A stretch of DNA of 64,000 nt from Phaeobacter sp. CECT 5382 (GCF_001457775.1 NZ_CYSG01000011.1:62001-126000); one strand, 5' to 3'; shown: positions 35,933 to 45,371, counted from the first letter of the stretch. A program made the numbers and translations. The notes: generated from the sequence alone by a model not told the origin.

Positions 35933-36898
35933 ATGATGGCATGTCGCGTATGGCCGAAAAAATCTCTCACTGGAGATCCCGCCCCCAATGACAGTGACTA
36001 TCCCAAACGATATGAAGAAATTCCTTTCTCGTTCAATACCTTACTTAGCTCCATGAGAGTTGCAATTGAAACGATCCAGGACACAACAGAGGGGCTGGAC
36101 CGCCGCGCTGAAGAGGTGAATTCCGCCGCAGAAGATCTATCTCGTCGCACCGAAACCCAAGCCGCAACTCTGGAACAAACTGCCGCCGCAGTTGAAGAAA
36201 TCAATGCCAGCGTCAAAGCTTCTGCCGAGGCGACCATGCAAACCAACCAAGTGGTTAGTCAAACCCGAAATAATGCCAAAGAAGGCAATGAGGTCGTCCG
36301 GGAAAGCATCGACAAAATGCAGGAGATCGCCGAATCCTCGAACCGGATTTCAAAGATCATCAGTGTGATCGATGACATCGCCTTCCAGACCAACCTTTTG
36401 GCGCTGAATGCCGGGGTCGAAGCTGCGAGAGCCGGGGAAGCCGGAAGAGGTTTTGCCGTTGTCGCGTCTGAAGTTCGGGGCCTTGCCCAAAGAGCGTCAG
36501 ATTCAGCAAAGGAAATCAATGCACTGATCCAGAACAGCACACAGGTTGTGGAAAGCGGGGTAGACCTAGTTGACCAGGCTGGCAAAGCGCTGGGCGCCAT
36601 CGTGGGCGACGTAGAAAAGGCATCGAGCCTCAGCGCGCAGATCACCAACTCGGCTCAGGAACAATCCACCGGCCTAGCCGAGATCACCACCGGCGTCTCG
36701 CATCTGGACAGCGTAACCCAGCAAAATGCTGCCATGGTCGAAGAAACAGCCGCCGCAATCGCCGCCATGCAGCAAGACACCACCGTCATGGCGCGTTTGG
36801 TCCGGGAATTTGTCCTGCATAAGGAAACACCTGCAACCGGTGCATTCGCCTGTAATGATTGGCAGGACGTCGAAATCTCTCTGCGCATTGTAGGATAG
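35933..36898 (+). pseudogene. Methyl-accepting chemotaxis protein lacking its N-terminal sensory half
   Basis: The open frame is 321 codons, but homology begins only at about 35987 with [19 protein letters not shown], the end of a HAMP domain. A complete cytoplasmic signalling module follows: methylation helices ([22 protein letters not shown]), the hairpin tip [41 protein letters not shown] that binds CheA/CheW, and the return helix. Membrane segments, ligand-binding domain and most of HAMP are gone. The first 18 codons are recombinase-side DNA read antisense. It is probably inactive or unregulated. A cytoplasmic signalling fragment is conceivable if expressed. Confidence 0.8.
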
Positions 36899-37017
36899 GA
36901 GGAGGTTCTCTCAAATATTACGGCTACTTGACCGAGGGAATTCAAGTTAATTCCCTCCTTGAAACCCCCGGTCAAGCTTCATGCGTTGTCAGATGAAGGT
37001 CCTTTTTGCGCCTCTTA

Positions 37018-37776
37018 TCAGGAGAATTTTGGCGCCCGCTTTTGCATCATCGCTGAAACGACTTCGGCAAATTCCGGCGATTTCAATTGCGCGACAAAGA
37101 TTTCTGATTCCCTTTGCATCTGTGTCGCTACCTGGTCCTGGCGATGGCGAATGAGCGATTTCGACAGCCGCATCGACTGAGGCGCAGCATCGGCAACATG
37201 AGCGGCGATTTTACCTGCTTCCTCAGCCAGATCACAGTCTTCGAAGACCCGCGAGATAAGCCCATAGCCATGCGCTTCCTGTGCCGTAAGAACCCGCCCT
37301 GCCAGCAAGATATCATTGGCGACCGCCATGCCAACCGAAGCTGACAACAGCAAGGAAGAGGCGGCCTCGGGCACCAGTGCAAGTTTAACAAAAGGCGCAT
37401 TAAACGTCGCTGACTCGCTGGCAAAAACCAGATCACAATGCAGCAACATTGTCAGGCCAACCCCAATCGCAGGTCCATTGACCGCCGCGATCACGGGCTT
37501 TGGGCAAGTTGAGATCGCGGTGAGGAACTGCTCAACAGGCGGATTTTCTTCATTTGGATTGGCCATTGAGAAATCCTGAAGATCATTGCCGGCGGTAAAA
37601 TAGTCTTCGGATCCGGTGATCACAAAAGCCCGGATATCATCAGACTGCGCATAGTCATTCAGCGCGGCCGCCATAGCACCATACATGGCCTGTGTGATGG
37701 CATTGCGTTTGGCAGGGCGTGAGATCGTCAAGGTGGTCACACGACCAACGGTATTCAGGGTGATGCTTTCGCTCAT
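37018..37776 (-). CDS. Enoyl-CoA hydratase/isomerase (crotonase) family protein
   Basis: Crotonase-fold enzyme of 252 aa acting on acyl-CoA esters. The oxyanion-hole segments are FTAGNDLQDF (residues 65-75) and AAVNGPAIGVGLTMLLHCDLVFAS (100-125). The conserved Glu in LALVPEAASSLLL matches isomerase-type and PaaG-type members better than two-Glu hydratases, so isomerase activity is possible. Start 37776 (MSESITLN) is the family-like N-terminus. The frame remains open upstream without homology. It lies 59 bp after the alpha/beta hydrolase and likely belongs to the MarR-controlled operon. Confidence 0.87.
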   Translation of the reverse strand: MSESITLNTVGRVTTLTISRPAKRNAITQAMYGAMAAALNDYAQSDDIRAFVITGSEDYFTAGNDLQDFSMANPNEENPPVEQFLTAISTCPKPVIAAVNGPAIGVGLTMLLHCDLVFASESATFNAPFVKLALVPEAASSLLLSASVGMAVANDILLAGRVLTAQEAHGYGLISRVFEDCDLAEEAGKIAAHVADAAPQSMRLSKSLIRHRQDQVATQMQRESEIFVAQLKSPEFAEVVSAMMQKRAPKFS

Positions 37777-37835
37777 GGCGCTATCCTGTTGTTTTATATA
37801 AGTAGTCGTTGTTTCGACGAGGTTCATATTGCAGA

Positions 37836-38693
37836 CTAATTGGACAACCAGTCCCAGCATTCTGCCCAAAGTGCCTCGCGGCCGGGTCGCAATGCACCTT
37901 CATGTCCGATCCGGCGCACCCCAATATCTGCGGGGCTGCGCTCGATGATCTCGCTTGGCGCATTTGGGTACACGGACAAAAGGTCCTGCGCCGTGCTACG
38001 GGTGGCAATTGGGTCATCCTGAAAGATCCAGGAGCGAATGGGTGCGGTTACCGCATCATAGTGCTGAGGATGCATCAGGCCATCAAAATCGCGCTGGAAA
38101 TAGCTGCGATGTTGGCTCCACCTGCGCCAGGTTCGAAACAACTCTGGCGGCAATGCTTCGCCCTGCCAGCCGCCAACCGGTTTGACATAGCCCCAACGCT
38201 TCAGCGAATAGCTGCCCAAGACCCACCAGAAATAGAACTCCATCGGCCAGTTGCTGCGATGATGACCGCCAAAGTATCCTGTTCCAACCGATAAAAAGGC
38301 ATGGCGATCGATCTTGGCTTGATTTGGCATCACCCCCAGGAAATGACCACCAACGCTATGGGCGAGATGGGTAAGCCGCAGCCCAGGTGCGGCGACTGCC
38401 AGCGCATCGACAGCCGCAGGCATGTCAAACCTTCCCCAATCAGGGTAGTCGATCCCAGAGCGCGCCAGGTCCCGCCCTTCGCTGTCGCCGATCCCGCGAT
38501 AGTCATAGATCAAAACGGCCGCGCCTTGCGCTGCAAAATACTCAGCGATTGCGCGATAGAACCTTCGGGGAAACCCAGTTCCAGAAGAGATCAAAACCGC
38601 AAGATCTGGATCCGCCCCTCTGATCAGGTCCCCTTTCAATTGCCAGCCATCGCTGGTCTCAAAGGTTAGGTTTTCTGTTTTAACATCAGTCAT
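37836..38693 (-). CDS. Alpha/beta hydrolase (serine aminopeptidase S33-like)
   Basis: 285-aa alpha/beta-fold hydrolase. YDYRGIGDSEG is the strand-4/loop region, and the nucleophile elbow reads HLAHSVGGHFLG with Ser at about residue 118. An acidic residue and the His in RRIGHEGALRPG near the C-terminus complete the likely triad. The substrate is unknown. Its start (38693, MTDVKTEN) lies 8 bp inside the MarR gene, so the two are translationally linked. Together with the crotonase gene downstream it suggests a small catabolic operon for an ester or acyl-CoA compound. Confidence 0.83.
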   Translation of the reverse strand: MTDVKTENLTFETSDGWQLKGDLIRGADPDLAVLISSGTGFPRRFYRAIAEYFAAQGAAVLIYDYRGIGDSEGRDLARSGIDYPDWGRFDMPAAVDALAVAAPGLRLTHLAHSVGGHFLGVMPNQAKIDRHAFLSVGTGYFGGHHRSNWPMEFYFWWVLGSYSLKRWGYVKPVGGWQGEALPPELFRTWRRWSQHRSYFQRDFDGLMHPQHYDAVTAPIRSWIFQDDPIATRSTAQDLLSVYPNAPSEIIERSPADIGVRRIGHEGALRPGREALWAECWDWLSN

Positions 38694-39177
38694 GCTGCTT
38701 ATCCGGCTTTGGTGGCATTCTCGCTTCGTCTGACGCGTTTTCTGGATTGATGATTGCATCAGCATTCCCTGCCAAGTGGCTGAGAAAACGTTGAATTACC
38801 TGTTGCTCACAGTCATTGAATGGTTCCAGCAAAGCCTGGTTGAAGTGCTTTGTTTCGGCCTTTCCCTGTGCCAGAACTGCGCGCCCTTCGGGTTCGAGGT
38901 AGATATTTGTGACGCGTCGATCCTGTGGACTGATACGGCGGCAAACCAGCCCGCGATCGGCCATACGATCCACGAGGCCAGTCAGGCTCGATTTCCCCAT
39001 CGAAAGCTGGTTGGCGATGTCAGATATTGGCTGACCGTCGGATTGCGACAGAACAAAAAGCACCGCGAACTGGCTGGTGGTCAGACCGATCATTGCACGC
39101 GTGCGGCGGTCCGCAGCGCGAAACAGGGCGCTATGGGCGATTTGGATCTGATGAAAGACGCGTAGTTTTTCTGCCAT
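38686..39177 (-). CDS. MarR family transcriptional regulator
   Basis: 163-aa winged-helix repressor. The recognition region reads PISDIANQLSMGKSSLTGLVDRMADRGLVCRRISPQDRRVTNIYLEPEGRAVL (residues 55-110), with the typical wing DRR. Start 39177 (MAEKL) is chosen because a perfect operator-like inverted repeat (39181-39216) overlaps the alternative start at 39192. It heads the operon with the hydrolase and crotonase. Members controlling CoA-linked catabolism often sense an acyl- or aryl-CoA, which would fit these neighbours. That is inference. Confidence 0.9.
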   Translation of the reverse strand: MAEKLRVFHQIQIAHSALFRAADRRTRAMIGLTTSQFAVLFVLSQSDGQPISDIANQLSMGKSSLTGLVDRMADRGLVCRRISPQDRRVTNIYLEPEGRAVLAQGKAETKHFNQALLEPFNDCEQQVIQRFLSHLAGNADAIINPENASDEARMPPKPDKQHD

Positions 39178-39180
39178 GGT

Positions 39181-39216
39181 GTCCACATACATTTGGTTAT
39201 TAGTTCGTATGTGGAC
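39181..39216. promoter_or_regulatory. Probable MarR operator
   Basis: GTCCACATAC (39181-39190) and GTATGTGGAC (39207-39216) are a perfect 10-bp inverted repeat with a 16-bp centre. It lies just upstream of the MarR start codon, where it would cover promoter and ribosome site. This is the classical setting for autorepression. Confidence 0.7.
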
Positions 39217-39289
39217 TAATTCCTCATAGCAACCCGGAACCCAGCGTCATGCCTTTGGGGAACCTTGACGGCGAAACGGAACAGGTTTG

Positions 39290-39341
39290 CAAAATAAAAA
39301 AATACCGCAGCGGTGCTAAAGCCCAGCACCACTACGGTATT
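39290..39341 (-). terminator. Terminator of nrdJ
   Basis: AATACCG (39301-39307) pairs with CGGTATT (39335-39341), with an inner stem GGTGCT/AGCACC (39312-39317 with 39325-39330). On the minus strand the stem runs into TTTTTTTATTTT. It lies 67 bp past the nrdJ stop. Confidence 0.85.
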
Positions 39342-39407
39342 CAAAGTTAATTGGGTCACATTATTTTTCTCGCTCGACGGACCCTTGCCTACCCCTTTGT
39401 CGCTAAT

Positions 39408-42400
39408 TCAAGAGCATCCTGACGTTGACCCACAGGTGTTGCATTTCATACAGGTGCCATTGCGAACCAATGTGTAATTGCCGCATTCACCACAGGCTTC
39501 GCCCTCATAGCCCTGCATTTTCGCCTTGACGCGCGCATCCATGCCCATCGCTGGTGCAAGGCTTGCTGTGGCTTCCGGAACCAGAGACTGCAGATCCGCA
39601 ACCGGATCAACGCCAGCCGCCAACCCACTGATATCACTTCCAAGTCCAGATTGCCCGCCTTGTAGCACTACCAAATCCTGTGGCAGGCGCTTGCGCAGAT
39701 AGCCAGTCGAAGAAATCTGTTTGAGAACTTCAAGTGACCGGGTTGCCGCACTTTCGCTCAACTCTGTGAGGTTGGAAACCCCCTCTTCTTCGCCCCGACC
39801 GATGTCGTCAAAGGCCGGACCTTCAGGTTTGACATGGGCCAGATCGGTGCGATCCAAATAGCTCACGGCCAATTCGCGGAATACATAGTCCAGAATAGAG
39901 GTGGCGTTTTTGATCGAGTCGTTGCCCTGCACCATGCCGGCCGGCTCAAATTTGGTAAAGGTGAAGGCATCGACAAACTCTTCCAGCGGCACGCCATATT
40001 GCAGGCCCACGGAGACCGCGATGGCAAAGTTGTTCATCATGGCGCGGAAACCGGCGCCCTCTTTGTGCATGTCGATGAAGATCTCACCCAAAGAGCCGCC
40101 TTCGTATTCCCCGGTGCGCAGATAGACCTTGTGACCGCCAACAACCGCCTTTTGCGTATACCCCTTGCGGCGGTGCGGCATCTTGGTACGATGTGATTTC
40201 ACAATTTCCTTGATCACGATTTTCTCGACGATCTTTTCTGCCAGAACCACAGCTTTTTCCTGTGGGTTACCTGTTTCCAGAACCTCGGCCGCGTCGTCGT
40301 CATCTTCGACCAGTGCGGCCGCCAGCGGCTGGCTCAACTTGGAACCATCGCGGTACAGCGCATTGGCTTTGACACCCAGCGACCAGCTCAGCTCGTAAGC
40401 TTTCTGACAATCCTCAATGGTGGCGTCGTTGGGCATGTTGATGGTCTTGGAGATGGCACCAGAGATGAAGCTCTGCGCCGCTGCCATCATCCGGATATGG
40501 CTTTCAACACCTAGATAACGCAGGCCTTTTTTTCCACAGGGGTTGGCACAATCAAAGATGTGATAGTGCTCTTCCTTCAGGTGTGGCGCCTGTTCCAGGG
40601 TCATGGTGCCGCAGACGTGGTCGTTTGCGGTATCGATATCTTGCTTGGTGAAGCCAAGGTGACGCAGCAAGTCAAAGGTCGGATCATTCAGTTTCGGAGC
40701 CGGGATTCCCAGAACGCCGGTGCAGAAATCCTCGCCCAGGGTCCACTGGTTGAAAACAAAGCGGACATCAAAGGCGGCTTCCAGGGCCTGATCAATCTTG
40801 GACAGCTCATTGGGGCCAAAACCATGGCCGGTCAGCGAGGTGTGATTGATCGCCGGCGCATTGCCGATGGACCCGTGACCAACCGCATGCGACACGATTT
40901 CCTCGATCTGTGAAGAGCTATATCCAAGCCCTTCGAGCGCAGAGGGAACCGATCGGTTGATGATCTTGAAATAGCCGCCCCCGGCCAGTTTCTTGAACTT
41001 CACTAGGGCAAAGTCAGGCTCGATCCCGGTGGTGTCGCAGTCCATCACCAGGCCAATAGTCCCCGTCGGGGCAATAACAGTGGTCTGCGCATTGCGATAG
41101 CCGTGCTTTTCGCCCAGCTCCAAGGCCTCGTCCCAGGCGCTCATCGCCAGATCAGCCAGTCGCGCATCGGGGCAGCCCGCAATATCCAGCGGCACTGGCG
41201 GCACCGAAAGCCCCTCATAGCCCGTCGCCTTGCCCATGGCGGCTGTGCGGTGGTTGCGGATGACTTTCAGCATCTCATCGGAATTTTTAGCGTAGCCCGC
41301 AAAAGCGCCGAGCTCTGATGCCATTTCAGCCGAGGTGGCATAGGCAACGCCAGTCATCAAAGCCGTGAGCGATCCGCAAAGCGCGCGCCCTTCGTCGCTG
41401 TCATAGCCATGGCCCATATTCATCAGCAACCCGCCAATATTGGCGTAGCCAAGTCCAAGGGTCCGGAAGTCATACGACCGCTGCGCGATCTCTTTTGACG
41501 GGAACTGCGCCATGGTGACGGAAATTTCCAGCGTCACAGTCCACAGACGGCAAGCATGCATGTAGTCTTCGGCCTGAAACTGCCCATTCTTGTAGAAGGT
41601 CAGCAGGTTCAACGACGCCAGATTACAGGCCGTATCATCCAGGAACATATATTCAGAACAGGGGTTTGATCCGCGAATCTCACCGTCATTCGGGCAGGTA
41701 TGCCATTCGTTCACGGTATCGTGGAACTGAATGCCGGGATCAGCACAGGCCCAGGCCGCATGGCCGACCTTTTCCCACAGATCGCGGGCCTTCACGGTCT
41801 TGGAGACCTTGCCGTCGGTGCGATTGATCAGCTGCCAGTCGGCGTCTTTTTCAACCGCATGCAAAAAGGCATTGGTTACGCGGATCGAATTGTTCGAGTT
41901 CTGGCCCGAGACAGAGCTGTAGGCCTCGGAATCCCAATCCGTATCATAGGTGGGAAACTCGATGCTGTCGTAGCCCTGCTTGGCATAGTCCAGCACGCGT
42001 TTGACATAGGTTTCCGGCACTGCGACCTTTTTGGCTTCGCGTAGTGCCTGCTTCAGCGCCGGATTGGCGCCGGGCTCAAAGGCATCATCTGCCGCGCCAT
42101 CCCAGGACCGGATCGCCTGAAAGATACCGTTCAGCATCTTTTCGTGCATTTTGGAGCCAGCCACGATCGAGGCTACTTTCTGCTCTTCAATGACCTTCCA
42201 CTGGATGAAGTCTTCGATATCGGGGTGGTCTGCATCAACGATCACCATCTTGGCCGCGCGCCGGGTGGTGCCACCAGATTTGATCGCGCCTGCGGCCCTA
42301 TCACCAATCTTCAAAAACCCCATCAGGCCAGAAGATTTGCCGCCCCCGGACAGGGCTTCTCCTTCGCCTCGCAGATGCGAGAAATTGGTACCGGTGCCGG

Positions 42401-43064
42401 AGCCATATTTGAACAGACGCGCCTCGCGCACCCAGAGATCCATGATGCCGCCGTCATTGACCAGATCATCGGAAACCGACTGGATGAAGCAAGCATGTGG
42501 CTGTGGGTGCTCATATGAGCTTTTGGATTTTGTCAGCTTACCGGTCTTGTAGTCAACATAGTGGTGGCCCTGCGCTGGCCCGTCGATGCCATAGGCCCAA
42601 TGCAAGCCAGTGTTGAACCACTGCGGGCTGTTTGGCGCCGCGCGCTGCGTTGCGAGCATGTGGCGCATTTCATCAAAATAGGCGCGTGCGTCGTCTTCAC
42701 TAGTGAAGTAGCCGCCCTTCCAGCCCCAATAGGCCCAGGCACCAGCAAGACGGTCAAAGACCTGCTTAGAGGAGGTTTCGCCGCCGGTCGCGACATCCTT
42801 GCCATCGGCTACCGAACGCCACAAAAACTCGGGCACATCTGCCTCGGGGACTTTCTTCAGTCGCTCCGGCACACCAGCCTTGCGGAAATACTTTTGGGCG
42901 ATGACGTCGCTGGCGACCTGGCTCCAGCTTGACGGGACTTCGATGTTTTCGAGACGGAAGACGATGGAACCATCAGGATTGCGGATTTCGGAGGTTGCCG
43001 AAATGAAATCCAGGTTTGAATAGGCGTCCTGGCCTGACTTGGTAAACTTCCGCTCGATTTTCAT
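39408..43064 (-). CDS. nrdJ: Class II (adenosylcobalamin-dependent) ribonucleotide reductase
   Basis: A 1218-aa enzyme making deoxyribonucleotides using adenosylcobalamin, so it works with or without oxygen. The N-terminal region shows [16 protein letters not shown]. The active site includes [22 protein letters not shown] with a redox Cys and the Asn-x-Cys-x-Glu catalytic group, and later [28 protein letters not shown]-terminal zinc-ribbon-like tail (CGECGNYTL and [14 protein letters not shown]) holds the thiols that re-reduce the site. The length fits alphaproteobacterial NrdJ. Its ATG overlaps the stop of a small upstream frame by four bases. No cobalamin riboswitch is seen upstream. Confidence 0.97.
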   Translation of the reverse strand: MKIERKFTKSGQDAYSNLDFISATSEIRNPDGSIVFRLENIEVPSSWSQVASDVIAQKYFRKAGVPERLKKVPEADVPEFLWRSVADGKDVATGGETSSKQVFDRLAGAWAYWGWKGGYFTSEDDARAYFDEMRHMLATQRAAPNSPQWFNTGLHWAYGIDGPAQGHHYVDYKTGKLTKSKSSYEHPQPHACFIQSVSDDLVNDGGIMDLWVREARLFKYGSGTGTNFSHLRGEGEALSGGGKSSGLMGFLKIGDRAAGAIKSGGTTRRAAKMVIVDADHPDIEDFIQWKVIEEQKVASIVAGSKMHEKMLNGIFQAIRSWDGAADDAFEPGANPALKQALREAKKVAVPETYVKRVLDYAKQGYDSIEFPTYDTDWDSEAYSSVSGQNSNNSIRVTNAFLHAVEKDADWQLINRTDGKVSKTVKARDLWEKVGHAAWACADPGIQFHDTVNEWHTCPNDGEIRGSNPCSEYMFLDDTACNLASLNLLTFYKNGQFQAEDYMHACRLWTVTLEISVTMAQFPSKEIAQRSYDFRTLGLGYANIGGLLMNMGHGYDSDEGRALCGSLTALMTGVAYATSAEMASELGAFAGYAKNSDEMLKVIRNHRTAAMGKATGYEGLSVPPVPLDIAGCPDARLADLAMSAWDEALELGEKHGYRNAQTTVIAPTGTIGLVMDCDTTGIEPDFALVKFKKLAGGGYFKIINRSVPSALEGLGYSSSQIEEIVSHAVGHGSIGNAPAINHTSLTGHGFGPNELSKIDQALEAAFDVRFVFNQWTLGEDFCTGVLGIPAPKLNDPTFDLLRHLGFTKQDIDTANDHVCGTMTLEQAPHLKEEHYHIFDCANPCGKKGLRYLGVESHIRMMAAAQSFISGAISKTINMPNDATIEDCQKAYELSWSLGVKANALYRDGSKLSQPLAAALVEDDDDAAEVLETGNPQEKAVVLAEKIVEKIVIKEIVKSHRTKMPHRRKGYTQKAVVGGHKVYLRTGEYEGGSLGEIFIDMHKEGAGFRAMMNNFAIAVSVGLQYGVPLEEFVDAFTFTKFEPAGMVQGNDSIKNATSILDYVFRELAVSYLDRTDLAHVKPEGPAFDDIGRGEEEGVSNLTELSESAATRSLEVLKQISSTGYLRKRLPQDLVVLQGGQSGLGSDISGLAAGVDPVADLQSLVPEATASLAPAMGMDARVKAKMQGYEGEACGECGNYTLVRNGTCMKCNTCGSTSGCS

Positions 43065-43288
43065 GCGCTGCCCTTTTTGATTGGCACGTTTTCTGGATGC
43101 AAAAAGGCGAATTTCACCATCTTTGCCATGAATTCTGTCGCCGCATCAGCTGCGGCCATCTCCTGTCCGAAAAACACAAACCAGCCGGGATGCCGCCCGA
43201 AAGGGCAGTAATTTTCAGGCCATCGCCGGCCATCTCTGGGGATGTAACTTATGTTTTCATCTAGTTGCCACACCGGAACCACATACAA
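43061..43288 (-). CDS. Small hypothetical protein overlapping the nrdJ start
   Basis: A 75-codon frame whose TGA overlaps the nrdJ ATG (ATGA). It would begin at TTG 43288 or GTG 43282, with no ATG until residue 45 and no clear ribosome site. The sequence has a plausible globular look: [24 protein letters not shown], then an amphipathic helix [19 protein letters not shown] do not recognise the family. The 4-bp overlap suggests it is real and translationally coupled to nrdJ. A chance frame is the alternative. Confidence 0.4.
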   Translation of the reverse strand: MYVVPVWQLDENISYIPRDGRRWPENYCPFGRHPGWFVFFGQEMAAADAATEFMAKMVKFAFLHPENVPIKKGSA

Positions 43289-43716
43289 GATTTAGTGGCG
43301 CGCCAACTTGCACCCACAATTTGGCGTATTCTGCACTATATGGTCAACGGAAATTTTACCACTTTTCGAGGATCTTTTCTGTTGACGGCCTCGGCGGGTG
43401 CTCGCTTGCGGGGAATGGTAATGATTCATCCACAACCAGGCCCGGAACAAGGTGGAATAGTTACAAAACACTTGACCCTGAAATTTTATGGTATCTTTAG
43501 GAGCTTGTCACTGAAAGCTCATAAACACCCCATCCAAAGGGGCTGCCTTTGCCAAAAAAATAGGCAGGTTTTGAAAATTTCAGGCACCACCCCAACTCAC
43601 TTTCAAACGTGCCAACTGTTGCATATGTGCACAGCTTTGAAAGGGGCAACACGAAGTGGTCTGTCCAAAAGAACCAGGTTGAACCAGTCCATATGAAGCG
43701 CTTTCGCGTCACATGA

Positions 43717-43733
43717 TTAACAAAGCATTAACC
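43717..43733 (+). promoter_or_regulatory. Perfect CtrA-type site TTAA-N7-TTAACC
   Basis: TTAA (43717-43720), CAAAGCA, TTAACC (43728-43733) matches the full alphaproteobacterial CtrA consensus. No confirmed gene starts close by. nrdJ is 650 bp to the left, and an unsupported frame begins 17 bp to the right. A chance match is possible but unlikely at full consensus. Confidence 0.55.
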
Positions 43734-44151
43734 GCAGAGCAGCGCACCCATGGAAACGAAGCAGTCGACCTGCCAGGTGATTCTGAAGGAGTCAGCCGAA
43801 TTTTCCCGGCATTTTGGCCTGCCAGAGTACTTTTCCTTCGAGTCTCTGGACCAAAGCAGATCTGAATCGTGCAATTCCGGTAGGCCTGTGCGGTTTTCAG
43901 GGAGAAAACCCAAAGAAACCGCACTGATTGACGCGAGATCTGCAACCCCGGGCAAGGAATCGGGTGCTTGGCATTGGAAGGGAAAATTCCCCCACCGGAC
44001 GCTCTGTGATGACTACTGCGCAGTTTACCCAGATAGCTGTTGGTTTCCCCAAAGCAGATAGGCGAAAGAAACCGGCTACCAGAATGCAAGTGTAGTCTGT
44101 CAATTTGGCTGCAATGAATGTCGTGGGGATGGTTTAGAGAGTGCTCTGTCC

Positions 44152-44212
44152 CGAGAGGGTAGCTAGGCTACCACTCTCGAGAAAGCATCAAAGGAAACTT
44201 GGGTTCCTTTGA
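44152..44212 (-). terminator. Two consecutive hairpins downstream of tRNA-Pro
   Basis: Directly after the tRNA (minus direction) comes a 9-bp stem, TCAAAGGAA/TTCCTTTGA (44188-44212). A 12-bp stem follows (CGAGAG GGTAGC with GCTACC-A-CTCTCG, 44152-44179, 3-nt loop, one bulge). No long U-run is present. They probably end or protect the tRNA precursor. Confidence 0.5.
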
Positions 44213-44214
44213 AA

Positions 44215-44291
44215 TGGTCGGGGCGGCGAGATTCGAACTCACGACCCCCTGTACCCAAAACAGGTGCGCTACCAGACTGCGCCACGCCCCG
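44215..44291 (-). tRNA. tRNA-Pro (anticodon TGG)
   Basis: A 77-nt cloverleaf on the minus strand: acceptor stem CGGGGCG/CGCCCCG, D-arm GCGCAGTCTGGTAGCGC, anticodon stem CCTGT/ACAGG enclosing loop TTTGGGT (anticodon TGG), T-arm with GAGTTCGAATCTC, and encoded CCA. Confidence 0.97.
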
Positions 44292-44335
44292 GACCGTGCG
44301 CTGTTCCTAACGCCAGTGAACTGATTTGAAAACCC

Positions 44336-44824
44336 CTAACAAGGCCAAATTGGTGCACTATTTGAAAAAACTTTGTGGCGCATCTGACTGCCTGTCGAAA
44401 TTCCATATTTAGCCGCCAGACCGCCGTTGATTTCGAGCACCGCAAAGACATCATCCCCGCCTGGCAAAGGTGTCAGATCACCGGGAACGGCCCCTTCGTG
44501 AACACGGGTTACCTGACCGGTCTCATTGAGAAAAATAATATCCAGGGGGATCAGCGTATTCTTCATCCAGAACGCAGCGCGCTGAGGCTTGGGGTAGACA
44601 AATAGCATACCGGAACCGCGCGGCAGGGTCTCACGAAACATCAACCCCTGAGCGCGCAGCGCATCAGTATCAGCAATTTCTACGGAGAAGGAAATCTGTC
44701 CCCAGCCGCCGCGCAGATCTACCCGATCCGGGCGACAGTCTGCAGCAGAAACTGGGGTGGAATTGCTTAGGCCAAACACTAGGCCGAAAACAGCTGCGGC
44801 GAGAAGTATCCCTCTCAGCCGCAT
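44336..44824 (-). CDS. DUF192 family secreted protein
   Basis: 162-aa protein with an N-terminal signal peptide (residues 1 to about 26, ending SAADC) and a DUF192 domain: FSVEIADTDALRAQGLMFRETLPRGSGMLFVYPKPQRAAFWMKNTLIPLDIIFL, then VLEINGGLAAKYGISTGSQ. The MF-x-M-x-NT-x-IPLD core is the family signature. The function is unknown. It follows the cold-shock gene by 7 bp, so the two are co-transcribed. Start 44824 (MRLRG) puts the signal at the N-terminus. Confidence 0.9.
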   Translation of the reverse strand: MRLRGILLAAAVFGLVFGLSNSTPVSAADCRPDRVDLRGGWGQISFSVEIADTDALRAQGLMFRETLPRGSGMLFVYPKPQRAAFWMKNTLIPLDIIFLNETGQVTRVHEGAVPGDLTPLPGGDDVFAVLEINGGLAAKYGISTGSQMRHKVFSNSAPIWPC

Positions 44825-44831
44825 AGCAGGA

Positions 44832-45371
44832 TCAGTCCTGTTCACATTCGTCGAGGGCGGCCTCCCAGGCCTGAACCTCGGCAGCCATCTGGCCGCGTTT
44901 GCCATCTATGATCCGCATCGCCAGCGCTTCGCCCGGTTGCAAATCAGACAGTCCCGAAAGGCGCAGAACTTCGACGTGCAAAAAGACGTCTTCGTCACGG
45001 CCAAAGACATTGGCAAAGCCAAAGCCCTTACCCTTGTTGAACCATTTCACCCGGGCCGGCACCAGAGGGCGCGATTGCAATTCGGTCAGATCGAGATCAG
45101 TGAAATCGCTCAGGACCGGAGTCTCGTCCCGCTCGGGCGGCACGATGTCCAGAATCTCGACGGCTTGAACGCCACGGTCTGTTTGATGGGTTACAATTTC
45201 GATACGCGTGCCATCGGCCACAGAACTTTGGCCAAAGTTACGCAATACATTTATATGCAACAAAATATCAGGGCCGCCCAGATCGGACACAACAAAACCA
45301 TACCCCTTTGCGGGATCGAACCATTTAACCAGGCCTTGGATTTGCTGCAGGCTGCTCAGATCTTCTGCCAC
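44832..45371 (-). CDS. Double cold-shock-domain protein
   Basis: 179-aa protein with two cold-shock domains joined by an acidic linker. The first (residues 12-75) reads GLVKWFDPAKGYGFVVSD, and the second (about 105-170) VKWFNKGKGFGFANV with DVFLHVEVLR. Both have the RNP1-like K-G-(Y/F)-G-F motif for nucleic acid binding. The second is closer to consensus. Tandem-CSD proteins are typical of alphaproteobacteria. It starts at GTG 45371, with no nearby ATG. The downstream DUF192 gene is probably in the same transcript. Confidence 0.92.
   Translation of the reverse strand: MAEDLSSLQQIQGLVKWFDPAKGYGFVVSDLGGPDILLHINVLRNFGQSSVADGTRIEIVTHQTDRGVQAVEILDIVPPERDETPVLSDFTDLDLTELQSRPLVPARVKWFNKGKGFGFANVFGRDEDVFLHVEVLRLSGLSDLQPGEALAMRIIDGKRGQMAAEVQAWEAALDECEQD

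Larger units (their letters stand above)
34367..35966 (-). pseudogene. Large serine recombinase C-terminal remnant, split by IS3 element
   Basis: The frame at 34367-34663 encodes the tail typical of large serine recombinases: a coiled-coil ALDNKIAKLEEGK, then KGTLGEIIELIRELFSSTWSIYENG, and KKTILKTAFKAPLAYDRENGYR. The catalytic resolvase and zinc-ribbon domains are missing. Removing the IS (34664-35894) and one copy of the CTT duplication joins this frame to 35898-35966 without a shift, adding about 23 residues ([15 protein letters not shown] and preceding) before a TGA at 35967-35969. The gene was therefore already truncated upstream when the IS landed. Its stop directly abuts the tRNA-Arg 3' end. 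Confidence 0.8.
43289..44214. other. Long gene-free, structure-rich interval
   Basis: About 925 bp with no supportable gene. It contains a perfect CtrA-type site (43717-43733), a pair of competing hairpins (43888-43924), a 12-bp stem (44152-44179) and a 9-bp stem (44188-44212). Open frames of about 100-140 codons occur on both strands (43741-44061 plus, 43709-44089 minus) but have no recognisable homology or ribosome site. The nrdJ promoter must lie at the left end. Confidence 0.55.

Noticed and set aside
35740-35987. 81-codon minus frame covering the IS right end and the junction
   Set aside because: It runs through the IS terminal repeat and is in a different frame from the recombinase remnant, so it is an artefact of the insertion.
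43330-43348. NrdR box near nrdJ (CACTATATGG)
   Set aside because: Only a partial half match is present, and the second box expected at about 31-bp spacing is not seen.
43065-43790. Cobalamin riboswitch upstream of nrdJ, prompted by a B12-box-like GACCTGCC at 43767-43774
   Set aside because: The motif is on the plus strand, pointing away from nrdJ, and the conserved GCCACTG and core stems are absent on either strand.
43741-44089. Overlapping open frames of about 100-125 codons on both strands near the CtrA box
   Set aside because: Neither has a ribosome site, recognisable domain or coding-like composition. The plus frame also spans strong hairpins.
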